Of a stretch of 64,000 bases of DNA, positions 34,473 through 45,817 are shown piece after piece (position 1 is the first letter of the stretch; every line of letters starts with the position of its first letter). Below the pieces are notes generated by a model. It did no database searches, was not told the DNA's origin, and saw nothing but the letters and a program-made list of their open reading frames with translations. The position numbers were made by a program, and so were the translations under genes. The stretch is taken from positions 16,795,027 through 16,859,026 of the forward strand of contig NC_134834.1 in assembly GCF_004210375.1 (NCBI RefSeq). The letters are read 5' to 3'. Origin of the DNA: Tachypleus tridentatus. Taxonomy: Eukaryota > Arthropoda > Merostomata > Xiphosura > Limulidae.

Positions 34473-34504
34473 AGTGAGAGTAAAAGCGTTAGACGTATTA
34501 TCTA

Positions 34505-34853
34505 TATCATATGTTTAAATTAGATTCCGTTAGTTCTATACTTTACCATATCATATGTTTAAATTAGATTCCGTTAGTTCTATACTTTACCATATCATAT
34601 GTTTAAATTAGATTCTGTTAGTTCTATACTTTACCATATCATATGTTTAAATTAGATTCTGTTAGTTCTATACTTTACTATATCATATGTTTAAATTAAA
34701 TTCCGTTAGTTCTATACTTTACCATATCATATGTTTAAATTAGATTCTGTTAGTTCTATACTTTACCATATCATATGTTTAAATTAGATTCTGTTAGTAC
34801 TATACTTTACCATATCATATGTTTAAATTAGATTCTGTTTGTTCTATACTTTA
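34505..34853. repeat. Tandem repeat, 44 bp x 8
   Basis: Nearly identical copies of catatcatatgtttaaatta then gattctgttagttctatact ttac. Differences are single bases, so it is young or homogenised. Confidence 0.95.
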
Positions 34854-35129
34854 CCACTTCGGCACTAATCCCTTCCAGTTTGGGACCGGTCGGTTTTTTG
34901 TTGTTTTATAACTTTAGTGGCTGACTCAGTCAGCAGCCGTAAAGGAAGACCATATTCGGATTTGAAGCGTCTTAACCGCTAGGGCGGTTACAAAAGAAAT
35001 ATATTCATAAATTAAATATTAAAAATATAGCTTACAATACTGCCCTTTCCTAGATTGTTAAGTCCTCATAACAGAAATAAAACGGCACACTAAATTATCC
35101 CTTCACCATATTTTGGAAAGTTTTTATTT
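34854..35129. other. Spacer, possibly the distal end of the Gypsy fossil
   Basis: Contains gggaccggtcggttttttgt and a tRNA-like decayed stretch (gaagcgtcttaaccgctagg), which may be a SINE head remnant on the minus strand. No LTR is recognised. Confidence 0.35.
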
Positions 35130-35398
35130 TGGCTTGAATTTTGCGCAAAGCTACACGAGTGCTATCTGCGCTAGCCGTCTCTAATTTAGCAGTGTAAGAC
35201 TAGATGGAAGGCAGCTAGTCATCACCACTCACTGCCAACTCTTGGGCTACTCTTTTACCAACAAATAGTGGGATTGACTGTCACATTATAACGCCCACGC
35301 GGCTGAAAGGGCGAGCATGTTTGATGCGACGGGGATTCGAACCCTCGACCCTCGGATTACGAGTCGAACTCCTTAACCCACCTGGCCATTCCGGGCCT
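35130..35398 (-). mobile_element. SINE-A, full length
   Basis: Minus-strand copy with complete body and a head ending ccacctggccattccgggcc. It lies at the edge of the Gypsy fossil. Confidence 0.92.
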
Positions 35399-35849
35399 GT
35401 CTTTCTTTATCGGGAGTCGTGATATAGGAATGGGATAATCTTTTGCCCCTATTACGCTGTCCTGTAACAGGGGGAGTTCTTTAGGTAAGTGTCTAAATGA
35501 ATTCACTGGTGGTTCTCTCTTGAGAGATCTCCTGGTCTCGACAGCAGCCCAAGGCTCATCAGTAGGTTGGATTTCCACAAGCAATTACTTTTCTGCAATA
35601 TCTCAGTTGGCCAATCCTCTAACGTACTTTTAAAGACAATCACATTGAGTAATCTTTGGCTTGGACTGCCTATCCTTGTGAATTCCTCAAACTGCATTAT
35701 CGATTATTCTAAGTGTAAGATATGGCCCTTCCCAGCACCTGCTCAATTTTAAAGTTCGTTCTCTGTTATGGTAGACTCTGTTCAGTTATACCATGTTACT
35801 TTGACGAAAACCAGCCTTATCACTATCAATGTCGTAGCAACTATTTTGG

Positions 35850-36128
35850 CCTGGCATAGTCAGGTGATTAAGACACTCGACTCTAAATCCGAGGATCGTG
35901 GGTTCGAATCCCCGTCAAACCAAACATGCTCACCCTTTCAGCCGTGGGGGCGTTATAATGTGACGGTCAATCCCACTGTTCGTTGGTAAAAGAGTAGTCC
36001 AAGAGTTAGCGGTAGGTGGTAATGACTAGTTGCCTTCCCTCTAGCCTTACACTGCTAAATTAGGGACGGCTAGCGCAGATAGTCCTCGTGTAGCTTTGCG
36101 CCAAATTCAAAAACAAAAACAACAAACA
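35850..36128 (+). mobile_element. SINE-A inserted in the Gypsy fossil
   Basis: ggcctggcatagtcaggtga head, gggttcgaatccccgtc box, intact body and a caaaaacaaaaacaacaaac tail. Pol remnants lie on both sides. Confidence 0.92.
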
Positions 36129-37234
36129 ATCGATTTTATAACTATCTGAATAACTTCATGTATAACATTGGTGGTGTCTTTTGTCTCTACATACGCTTTA
36201 TTTGTAAGACTCTTGCTAAGTAACCCATCTTCTGATCCAAGTCTGATGATGCTAAGTTATCTTCTAAAGATCATTGATGATGGTATATTGTCTGCATCTG
36301 CATGAGATGCTGTCAAATAACTCGTAAGTAGCAGAAAAACATCTCGATTTCTTGATGTTCATCCACATTGGTAGTTAATTTATTTTTAAAATGTATAGTC
36401 GTCTCTCTGTCATATCACTGGAAGATCATTGAGGGGCTGCTGCCTGGTCATTTTGATTCCAAGGATATGATACATTCGGAACTCCTTCCCTGACCTGAGT
36501 GAAGTTCCACATGTACCCTAATTCTTGGAACAAACTCAATGACAAGTTTCCTAGCAATAGTTTGTTCTTTCTAGTAAGGAATATTTCTGCTTCTAGCTAT
36601 GTGATGAAATAGCTTATCATAACCACCATGTATTTAATCTCACTGTTAGTCCATAGCAGAGAACCAAACACCTGGACAGCAGTTCTCTCAAGTGGCGTTC
36701 TAACACATTACTGCTGTAGGTGCCCATGCTGTTTCTCTTGTGAATGTTTTTGTTCACAGCATCCACTTGCATCAACTAACACCCAACTCAATGGAAGAAT
36801 CCTCTCACGCATTATAATGTCTTCATAATATCCAAATACCCAGTTCTTTGAAGGTTATGAAAATGTTTTTGAGTCTAGAGACTGTGGAAGTACCGACAGT
36901 AGTTGTTGTTTCTGTTCACTGGTGTCTTCCCATTTCTGACGTAACACTTCTTATAAATATAATGAGTCCCATGCACAATACGTTTTTGTGTTGGGGTGGT
37001 ATGGGGTAGCTATCTGCAACAAAGATTTTTTTTTCTACAATGTTTTTGATCCACTTAATAACTGGTTCCAAATTTGTATCTTCTGTCTTGGCATGTTTCA
37101 GTTGAGTTTTGGATCACACTAGTTCCTCATTATCACTTGTGGATATCAGACTTTGGATCATACTCTGTACCATTAGGCTGGTCATCCTCACTATCTCATT
37201 ATCACCCAATGACTCAGTTATGACGTCAGATTCG

Positions 37235-37310
37235 AGTTTCGATACCTGTGGTAGACAGAGCATAGATAACCCATTGTACAGTTTGGTCATTAACAACCAA
37301 AACTAAAACC
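37235..37310 (+). mobile_element. SINE-C, partial
   Basis: agtttcgatacctgtggtag, agcatagataacccattgta then cagtttggtcattaac. The 5' part is missing. Confidence 0.7.
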
Positions 37311-37464
37311 AAGCTATCTCATGGTACCCTCTTTTTACAGTGTTCATTAACACATGGTCTTCATGATAAGTCATTAACATTCTCACGTTTCCATCCAGGA
37401 CAATAGCAAAGATGTATTATAGCAACTTGGTTTCAGCAGCCATCTTCCTAACTGGCTTTCTGGA

Positions 37465-37600
37465 TTGTTTGTTTGTCTGTTTGGAATTAAACACAAACCT
37501 ACACAATGGGCTATTTCTGGTCTACCCACTCCAGGCATCGAAACCCGGTTTATGGCACTGTAAGTTCGGAGAAATGCTGCTGTGCCACTGGGGGATTTCT
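37465..37600 (-). mobile_element. SINE-C in the Gypsy fossil
   Basis: The plus strand reads ggaattaaacacaaacctac, acaatgggctatttctggtc, gcatcgaaacccggtttatg and gtgccactgggggatt, a minus-strand SINE-C. The word tttctggatt on both sides (about 37459-37468 and 37598-37607) may be its target-site duplication. Confidence 0.85.
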
Positions 37601-38530
37601 GGATTGCAAAAAATCAATGCTTTATGATGTGGTTGTAGTGTTAATTTATATGTATATATATACAGGTTATAATGAAAATGACAAACAACAACACTTAACT
37701 TTTTTCATTGTACCTTATATTTTTTCTTTCCCTCACTGTAGCAGCCAATCACAGGTTGTTTTTCATGCTGTACTTGCGATAACTACTACAGAATGGTTAA
37801 CATCTGTATGTTAACATATTGTGGTTAACTCTTTCTACTCTTTGTTAAACCATTGTTTACAATCAGCAGTACAATAAAAGTTATTTGTTTTCACAAGTGG
37901 ATGTTCTTTGTCAGAAAACGATTTTACAAATCGACAATAGTTTGAATACAGTGCAAGAAATCACGTCACCTCTTGCAAGTAATTTGCTGTTGGCCAAATC
38001 TGGACATATTCAGTCCTCGGTCTTCAGGTAGTTCTTCTGTCATTAGTGTGTCCCATGTTAATTTTTGGCAGTAAAATTTAGCTCAAGATTAACTTTCCTC
38101 AACAAATACAAAACTTTCCTGACTTAATACTTAATATTGTCAAATACCTTCTCATGATTAATTATATCTTGCAAGTAGAGAAATACAATGTTTAAAAGTC
38201 GTTCAAAGAGGGCACACTCCACCAGTCATTGAAATGCCTTTTTACAACAAATTACCACAATCAATTTCCTGCAGTAAAGGCTGTCTTCTCCATATTCGCC
38301 TCTTTGACCTAAACTTGTCAACATCTACTGTTAAGATAAAAATGCAGAAAAATATTTTGATCCAGATAAAGCACCGAAAGTAAAGTCAGTCTTTGACAGC
38401 GGGTAAGAATCCTCTTTTGTTACTTCTTTTACTTTCTGACGATTCGTGCAAAACCTTGTGGATCCACATTTCTTCATAAATGATGCCCAAGGTCTAATAA
38501 TTGGTTCTATTTTATTTTTTCAATATTCCT

Positions 38531-39519
38531 TCATGGCTTTTATTTCTTTAAAAAAAAACTCAGCCTGTTTTGCAAAATGAAATCGTCTCAAGTAGCAATG
38601 TTAATAAATATTTTATTACAGCTCTTGTGACGTAGTGAGCTGTCCTTAAAGGAGAATTTGATATCAAACTTCCAACACCTTGCTCCAAAGGTGACCACTT
38701 CTGATGTTATGTGATGTAGGAGTACTAATAGTACAACCTCAAATTTTCCAATGTTCCATTCAGCCTTGACTCGAATTTTGTGGATTGTTGTATTCATAAC
38801 TTTACGTAATTTACTGCTACTGCTTATAATAAAAGTTGTAGACCAGATTACAGTACTTGCTCGAATGTTTTTACCAACTTGGATTATGCGTTTGATCTCT
38901 CTTCTGTGCATGGCTGGGCTCTTTTCACATTGTTACATTTAACATCACTAGTTTGTAAAACTAGTAAAATTTGTAAAACCCTAGCCTATCTTTCAATGTC
39001 TACTCTTCAAATGAAGCTGATTTTTGGTTTTCCCTCCAAATAATGCTACGTCATATATTTGATGAGATCCGCGTTTATGAACACTGCTTCGAAAGTAACT
39101 AAAATTTAACTTTGTGGTTAAGATCACAGAATAATATACAGAACGTTCCATGTTTGCTCCCCCTCAAGGAATTCTGTTTGTTTTTTCGAGTGAATTCTCC
39201 TTATTTTAAAAACATGAATAAATTGTTTAATGTAAATTATATAAATGTCGCACTAGATGTATTTCCTGGTTTGTTTTGTTTAGGAATGTCTAATGTAAAT
39301 AGAGTGTTCCAAAACGTCAATGCATTTATACTAGAAAACACGACAGAAAAATATAAAGAAATTCGTTGTTATTTTACTTTGACAGTTTCTTTCTTTCACT
39401 ATACGACGAATATTGAATATCGATATTGTTTTTGTTGTGTTTTTTTCACTTTTAACTTAAGACTATTTCAAACTGAGCATCAAAAGTGAAACGATGCTTC
39501 TTGTTGGGGTAGTTTAGGT
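38531..39519. other. Spacer next to the Gypsy fossil
   Basis: May contain more decayed Gypsy sequence but I cannot align it. The open frame at 39112-39489 (125 codons, plus) is low in recognisable motifs and I do not call it a gene. Confidence 0.4.
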
Positions 39520-39772
39520 TTGTTTGTTTAGTTTGAATTTCGCGAAAAGCTACTCGAGGGCTATCTGTGCTAGCCGTTCCTAATTTAGCAGTGTAAGACT
39601 AGAGGGAAGGCAGCTAGTCATCACCACCCATCGCCAACTCTTGGACTACTCTTTTACCAACGAATAGTGGGATTGGCCGTAACATTATAACGCCCCCACG
39701 GCTGAAAGAGCGAGCATGTTTAGTGTGATGGGGATTCGAACCCGCGACCCTCGGATTACGAGTCGAGTGCCT
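39520..39772 (-). mobile_element. SINE-A, nearly full length
   Basis: Minus-strand copy. Body and box B are clear, and the head ends in attacgagtcgagtgcctg, so the last 20 or so bases are missing. Confidence 0.9.
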
Positions 39773-39969
39773 GTGTAGTTTAGGAGCACTAATAAATTGC
39801 CCGAAACAAAACTGCCCTCAATAAACACCTTTCAGATAAAGCCATGCCATTAAAGTATAGTGCAAAACCTTCTCTAGTTAGATTTATTGATATCTGCTTA
39901 CCCAGCTCCATGTTATCTATTACTAAAGTAGAAAATGTACTTTTAATTAGACTTTTCACTTGGTCTACA

Positions 39970-40018
39970 ACGGTTTGTTTTGAATTTCGCGCGAGGCTAC
40001 ACGAGGTTTATCTGCGCA
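39970..40018 (-). mobile_element. SINE-A tail fragment
   Basis: gtttgttttgaatttcgcgc then gaggctacacgaggtttatc is the SINE-A 3' end only. Confidence 0.75.
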
Positions 40019-40737
40019 TGTACAATGGAATACAACACATCATGTTGTGCTATAAATATCAGGATACGTGCTTCCGCTTGAAGTACTTTTTATCTTCACG
40101 ACTTTCACGTGTACCTGGCGTAAAATTCATCACACTTCTTAATTTGTCTTGCTTTTCCAAATATGCTTCTCTATTACTGAGACGTTTAGGCCTGAATACA
40201 TGTTTTAATAAGGTCACTTTTGCACCCACGAACAACCAAAGTTTTACAGAAAGCGGAAAACGCAGTCTCATTAGGCCTGATGTTTAGGCCTAATTTCTTC
40301 TTGATGCATGTGTTTAAATCAGGTTTTGAAAACTTCTTTTTGTCCCACGAATTTTTATCAGATTGAGTATCTTTTGTCTCTTTTTTTTTTCACTCTGTTT
40401 CCTAAAGATGAGACTTCAGTTATGAGAATTTACCAGAAATGAAAATTAAATATTTTTATATCAATTTCTCAAACAATTCATTAAAAGTTTTAATTTACTA
40501 CTAATTTAATGTTTTAGTTTTATTGGTCAGCGCAAACTTTTCACAAATACTTGTTACAAAGAAGCATAAACTATGATAAGTAAACAGACACACACACACA
40601 CAACTATTTTGTTACCAGACACAAAAGATGAATGTTAACAACGATGGGAGTGTCTCGTGCATTACTTTAAACATGCCTGTTGTAATGGTAGTCACTCAGA
40701 AACGCCAATCCATAATTTATGTTCCCCCCCCAAAAAA
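40019..40737. other. Spacer, nothing recognised
   Basis: No gene or full repeat seen. A CA run is at about 40587-40602. The long plus frame covering 39844-40287 includes the SINE fragment and is not a gene. Confidence 0.5.
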
Positions 40738-41015
40738 TGGCCCGACACGGCTAGATGGTTAAGGCACTCGACTCATAATCTGAAGGTCGCGGATTTGAAT
40801 ACCCGTCACATCAAACATGCTCGCACTTTCAGCCGTGTGGGTTTTATAAAGTTACGATCAATCCCACTATTCATTGGTAAAAGAGTAGCCCAAGAGTTGG
40901 CGATGGGTGGTGGTGACTAGCTGCCTTCCCTCTAGTCTTACACTGCTAAATTAAGGACGGCTAGCGCAAATAGCTCTCGTGTTGCTTTGCGCGAAATTCA
41001 AAACAAGCCAAACCA
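40738..41015 (+). mobile_element. SINE-A, full length
   Basis: ggcccgacacggctagatgg head, body with a changed gtgtgggttttataaagtta motif, and a caaaacaagccaaacc tail. Confidence 0.9.
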
Positions 41016-44000
41016 ATTATGCAAAAAAAGGTAAACCAGTCGAAAGATAAGAAATGATTTATTTCTGCCGCCTTTTTCCCACCATGAGAGATGCCGAAAT
41101 TTCCAGAAATAAACACATAAAATATGTATTTTTTTAATAATAGATTTAATGTCCGGCCAATTCATGAAATACTTCAGTTTAAACTAAACTTTCTACATAG
41201 TCTGTTTGATAAAAGCTCCTATCGGGACGCCATTTGTAATTGTTGTGATTGAAGTTTTTGTTTTATTGTTATTTTTACGATTACTTTACTTTATGAATGT
41301 TTCTCTTTTATCTTTTTCTTTGTTATGAGTGTGTCGTCCTGATACGGAGTTCTTCACCCGTGTTTTTCTTTGTTTGTTTGTTTTTTGGATACGCATTCTT
41401 GGCTGTCGACATTTTGGCGATGGAACTGATAATATGGCTTTCCTAACTTCTGAACCGGGAAATTATCAGTATGATTTTTGACTGGACCTTGTTATAATCA
41501 GTGGTACGAAAATATTTGATACTGGTTTGAATGCAGGTGTAGAAATGCAGGTTAAAATCTACACGACATCGTTTCGTTTTACCCTCGAACCAGCTTCTGT
41601 CACCGAATTTACGTAAACAGTAATTGCGTTATCTCGTAGACTTAAAAATTACGTGATTCAATCAGAGAGGAATTTTTGTTAACTCTTTTAGTTTTAAAAA
41701 GATATGGATCCCTATTTGATATTGAGGACAGTTTACAGTGAAAATGTAGTTTTATTTACTTAAAAATACAACAACATATTTCCTGCAAAACTGTTCACAA
41801 TATTAAAGTTTCAATTAACGTGATAGTTCTTTTGAAAGTCTGGGACAAGCTAGTTTATTTGAGAAACGCACGAATACAAACTCAGCCGTTTCACAAACAT
41901 CTCGTATCACTTGTAAACCTTTAGTTATAGAGAAACAAATCACGAATAGCTGTTCTAAATTGTTTGTAATAAACATGACGTTTTAAATAAAAGCTCTCTG
42001 CATTGTATTAATTTTGAACTGCTATAACAACCATCTAACTTAGAATTAATAAGTCTTCTAGAAATAGTTCTCACAATTATTACCCAAAAAATTCTATATA
42101 ACAGATATAAACTCAACCTTACACTTTAAATTTTTTTTAAAAATGTATGTACTTATTTTTATTATAAAATTCCATGTTATTTATTTACACTCACATACCG
42201 GAACGTTTACCTTTCGTTATAGGTCGCTAACGATATTGTCTTTCGTATATCGTTACGCAATTACGCTTAGCCTGCATTGAGTTCTCGTTTGTACGTTGTT
42301 ACATAATTATTCTCGCCTTGTTTAAAAATGTTTTTCTTTGGCACTCGTGTTTATTTTGTTATATGATATTATCCCTTACTTAATTTATAATTTCATTCGA
42401 ATTTTTCCGAACATTCAAAGCGTTTATTATAAATATTATAATAAAAAAAATAACAAAACTCTAACTCGACTGGGATACTAACTCGAAAGTTCAAGATAAC
42501 AGTCTAACGCTATAATAATTGGACATTTTTTTCTAATTGAATATTAACAAATAATTCGATTCTCTAATGTAACGTGTATGTTATTTTGTTTATTCCCAAT
42601 ATTTTGATATTTTTCTCTAAACATGATCATGATTATGTAATAATTTTTAAACTTATGAAAGAATCTGTACTCTACAGTGATTTAAAGTCGAGATTTGCGC
42701 TTTAGACAAATCATTGAGCTAATTTTAACATCAACAACAATGAATCGCGTATTATCGACAACGGAGGTGTTACTCACAGAGATTAGCTTTTATTATATCG
42801 ATAAAGAAAGATATTTCTTCTTCTTTTTTTAAGTTTTCTTAGAAGCATTTCGTTTTTTTCCTTTCTAGGTTAATTAATAACACGAGGAGGCTTTGATTAT
42901 AGATGTTTAACAGTCCAAGTTAAAATGTGTTATAATATTGGTATTGTTAAGTCACTTAACACTATTGTATAGCTATATTTGTTACGAGGCATTATTGTTA
43001 GGCCCATTGAACTTTTAAACTCTACCTTCTTAATCTAGAACACTATATATATATAACCCATTTGTTACAATAAAATTTGTTATGATGTATATCTATTTTA
43101 CATTTCCAAGTGAGATACAAGAACTGAGGCTAACAGAATTCCTGTTGAAGGAACTTAACCAAATTGAGTTTGGAGATTCATTGGGTCCTTACGGAGATAC
43201 ATGGAAACATATGGTTTCATATTTTGTGTTTTGTGGGCGTTTTATCCATTTTCTACAGTTACATATAAGGGAAGTAACTTTTTCATGCCCTAATATAACC
43301 TTTCATTAACCGTAAATATGGTTAACTTCCATCCGTTAAGGGCTGAGCTAGAGTACTGAATTTTGTCTTGTACACAAGAGAGAGCTATTAAAATAATTAA
43401 AAATGAATACTTCTATCTGTTAACAATATGGTTTTTTGTCTGTTAATATCATCTTCCCTGCTGAAGATTTTTACCTTAGAAAAATCAATAAATGATTGTT
43501 CCTTGCATATATTCAAAAACATAAAATGGAAATTTTAAATGCTTCATCAAACAAGTAGAAATCTGTTTGACTTATGAATATATAAATTAAATAATTAGTG
43601 GTAAGAACGCCTCTTTTATGAGTGAGGTTTTCTCATAATGCCCTCTTGTGAGAATTATAAATACACCGTGATGTACGACTACGTCACGTTTTCGGAGTGC
43701 GTCATAATCATTTGTGGTTACTTTTCCGTATAAATAATGTTCCAGTGGTTACACCTACATATCGAGAATTGCATCTAGGGTACGTAAATATACACGTGTC
43801 TTTTAAATGTTTTTGTATATAAACTGATATGTTTTTCTGTCGTCACAGAACATTTTAAAAATAACACGCGAATCTAGTGACAATAAATGTATGTGTAATG
43901 AGGCGCTTGGCGAATGTAACATGTTAAAGAACGTATTAACAACTGATGCTACACCAACCTATTGGTGAAAGCAAAATAATATGCTATGATTTGTCAACCA

Positions 44001-44264
44001 CACTGATCATGCTGTATTCAATAGCAAGGAGGTATTATCGATTAATACTAGGGTTTATTAAGTAGGTTGGGATTTTACAGCGATTTATCTTGAAATAAGT
44101 AAAGATTTTATAACGCAAGCGCTTTCGAAAGATGGACCTTCCTTCATTGGCAAACATGTATCATCAGTTTTCATGTCAACAACGGTTAGGGTGTAAATTA
44201 TATTTTAAGTATGAGTTAATAATACAATAATGATTATTCTATTTACTTATTATTTCTGTTATTT
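41016..44264. other. Intergenic region upstream of kibra
   Basis: A 3.2-kb stretch without recognisable genes, SINEs or tandem arrays, notable in this repeat-dense window. CpG is more frequent here than in the gene introns. A frame at 43082-43309 (75 aa) matches nothing. At about 44105-44165 the text gcgctttcgaaagatggacc then ttccttcattgg resembles a Penelope-like end. Confidence 0.45.
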
Positions 44265-44800
44265 AATTGTTTGTTTTTTTAATTTCGCGCAAAGCTACAG
44301 GAGGGTTTGTTTGTTTGTTTTGGAATTTCGCACAAAGCTATCGAGGGCTATCTGTGCTAGCCGTCCCTAATTTAGCAGTGTAAGACTAGAGGGAAGGCAG
44401 CTAGTCATCACCACCCACCGCCAACTCTTGGGCTACTCTTTTACCAACGAATAGTGGGATTGACCGTCACATTATAACGCCCCACGGCTGGGAGGGCGAG
44501 CATGTTTGGCGCGACGCGGGCGCGAACCCGCGACCCTCGAATTACGAGTCGCACGCCTTACGCGCTTGGCCATGCCAGGCCACTACAGGAGGGCTATCTG
44601 CGCTAGCCGTCCATAATTTAGCAGTGTAAGACTAGAGGGAAGGCAACTAGTCATCTCCACCGACCACGAATTCTTGGGCTACTTTTTTAACAACGAATAA
44701 TGGGATTGGCCGTGAAAATTGTAACGCCCTCACGGTTGAAAATGGCGAGTATGTTTGGCGTCCATCAAATTACGAGTCGAGTACTTTAACCACGTGGCCA
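44265..44800 (-). mobile_element. SINE-A (outer), split by a younger SINE-A
   Basis: The tail (44265-44306) and the body and head (44582-44800) belong to one decayed minus-strand SINE-A, interrupted at ctacaggaggg. Its head is decayed (attacgagtcgagtacttta). Confidence 0.88.
44307..44581 (-). mobile_element. SINE-A (inner), nested insertion
   Basis: A near-consensus copy from tttgtttgttttggaatttc to cttggccatgccaggcca, flanked by the 11-bp direct repeat ctacaggaggg on both sides. It is younger than its host SINE. Confidence 0.93.
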
Positions 44801-45329
44801 CTGTTATTTGAATGAATTTCGTGATCACTCATCGGAGTTGGCGAACCATTAACTTAGTTTTCTTGTTTTCAGGGTCAACAAAACAACAACAACGACACAT
44901 AATAGTAAAGGATAGTGTGTTGTAACACTTCAACCCACTCTACGTCTAACCTATCGTGTATCAATGAGACCTTTTGCCCAATATAATTATACCATAACCG
45001 AATGAGATAGGTTCGACGATTAAACAGAAACAACCTTGTTAATCTATTTTTTGAGATGAAGATTTTTTGTGCTTTTTTAGATTAAATATTTACCTAGCGA
45101 TTTCAATTTCACTTGGGAATAATACCTCATTTTTTACAAGCCGTATGTTAGCTTCTATGGATGATCACGTACAACATAATTTGATGGATTTAACGTGTGT
45201 CTACGTGGGTCACGTTTTTAGTTCAAAATTTCATTTAACCACTATGTTTTCCTTCATCTTCTAATAGTCAATTCTATAAATCTTGTCGTGTTTTACTATA
45301 TTTGAAGACATACACAACGAGTAAAGACA
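44801..45329. other. Spacer before kibra
   Basis: No gene recognised. The frame at 45067-45264 is without known motifs. Confidence 0.5.
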
Positions 45330-45689
45330 GAAAGCGCAGCTAGAAAATGCGCGACGCGACCACGAGTCCTTTCCATTTCCCATTGGCATGAAGGGCAACT
45401 TTGAAATTCCCCTCGGGCAGACAAGACGAGCTAAGGTGGAGAAACATCAACATTCCAATCTTTTGTTTATCCAGCTTTGATTGGTTCTAGTGCACCACGC
45501 GGCACTTTCTGTTGATTGGATAATCCAAGGCCTTGGTTGGCGCCCTGGTACACGAAGTCAAATTCTTTTTTGATGACGTCAGACAAATATAATTCCAATG
45601 TTGGTAAGCCATGGAGAACATGGATAGTATGTTGTGTAGTGATGGTAAAACATTGCGTGGTTTTCAGTGATTTTTTTTTTTCATAAAAT
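45330..45689 (+). promoter_or_regulatory. kibra: Candidate kibra promoter and 5' UTR
   Basis: A GC- and CpG-richer patch (aaaatgcgcgacgcgaccac, tgcaccacgcggcac, ggcgccc) just before the start codon. Two attgg words (reverse CCAAT boxes) lie near 45481 and 45515. Start sites cannot be fixed by reading, and a further 5' non-coding exon is possible. Confidence 0.45.
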
Positions 45690-45817
45690 ATGCCTATTGG
45701 ACATAATGACGAAATTCCCTTACCTGATGGATGGGATATTGGAAGAGACTTCGATGGAAAAATCTACTTTATTGACCATATCAATCGTAAAACTACATGG
45801 ATTGACCCAAGAGACAG
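45690..45817 (+). CDS. kibra: kibra exon 1, WW domain 1
   Basis: [15 protein letters not shown] starts the protein; human begins MPRPELPLPEGW. The WW1 core has both signature tryptophans (DGWDIGRD and TTWIDPRDR) and the central IYFIDH block. Known WW1 partners are PPxY proteins such as Warts/LATS. Donor AG|gtaagt at 45818. Confidence 0.95.

Larger units (their letters stand above)
35400..38530 (-). mobile_element. Ty3/Gypsy retrotransposon fossil, broken
   Basis: The minus strand shows, in the order expected for Gypsy pol, a reverse-transcriptase segment (about 38530-38000; TKEDSYPL and ALSGSKYF are recognisable), an integrase segment (about 37000-36450) and the end of pol (about 35830-35640). 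No LTR pair or clear gag was found. It is broken many times over and old. It has been invaded by a SINE-A (35850-36128) and SINE-C copies (37235-37310, 37465-37600). A fossil of no present coding capacity. Confidence 0.75.

Noticed and set aside
39112-39489. 125-codon plus frame as a gene
   Set aside because: Its composition is Phe/Asn-rich as expected for AT-rich chance translation. No splice or family support is seen.
39844-40287. 147-codon plus frame as a gene
   Set aside because: It runs through a SINE-A tail fragment (39970-40018), has no recognisable motif, and an opposite-strand frame overlaps it.
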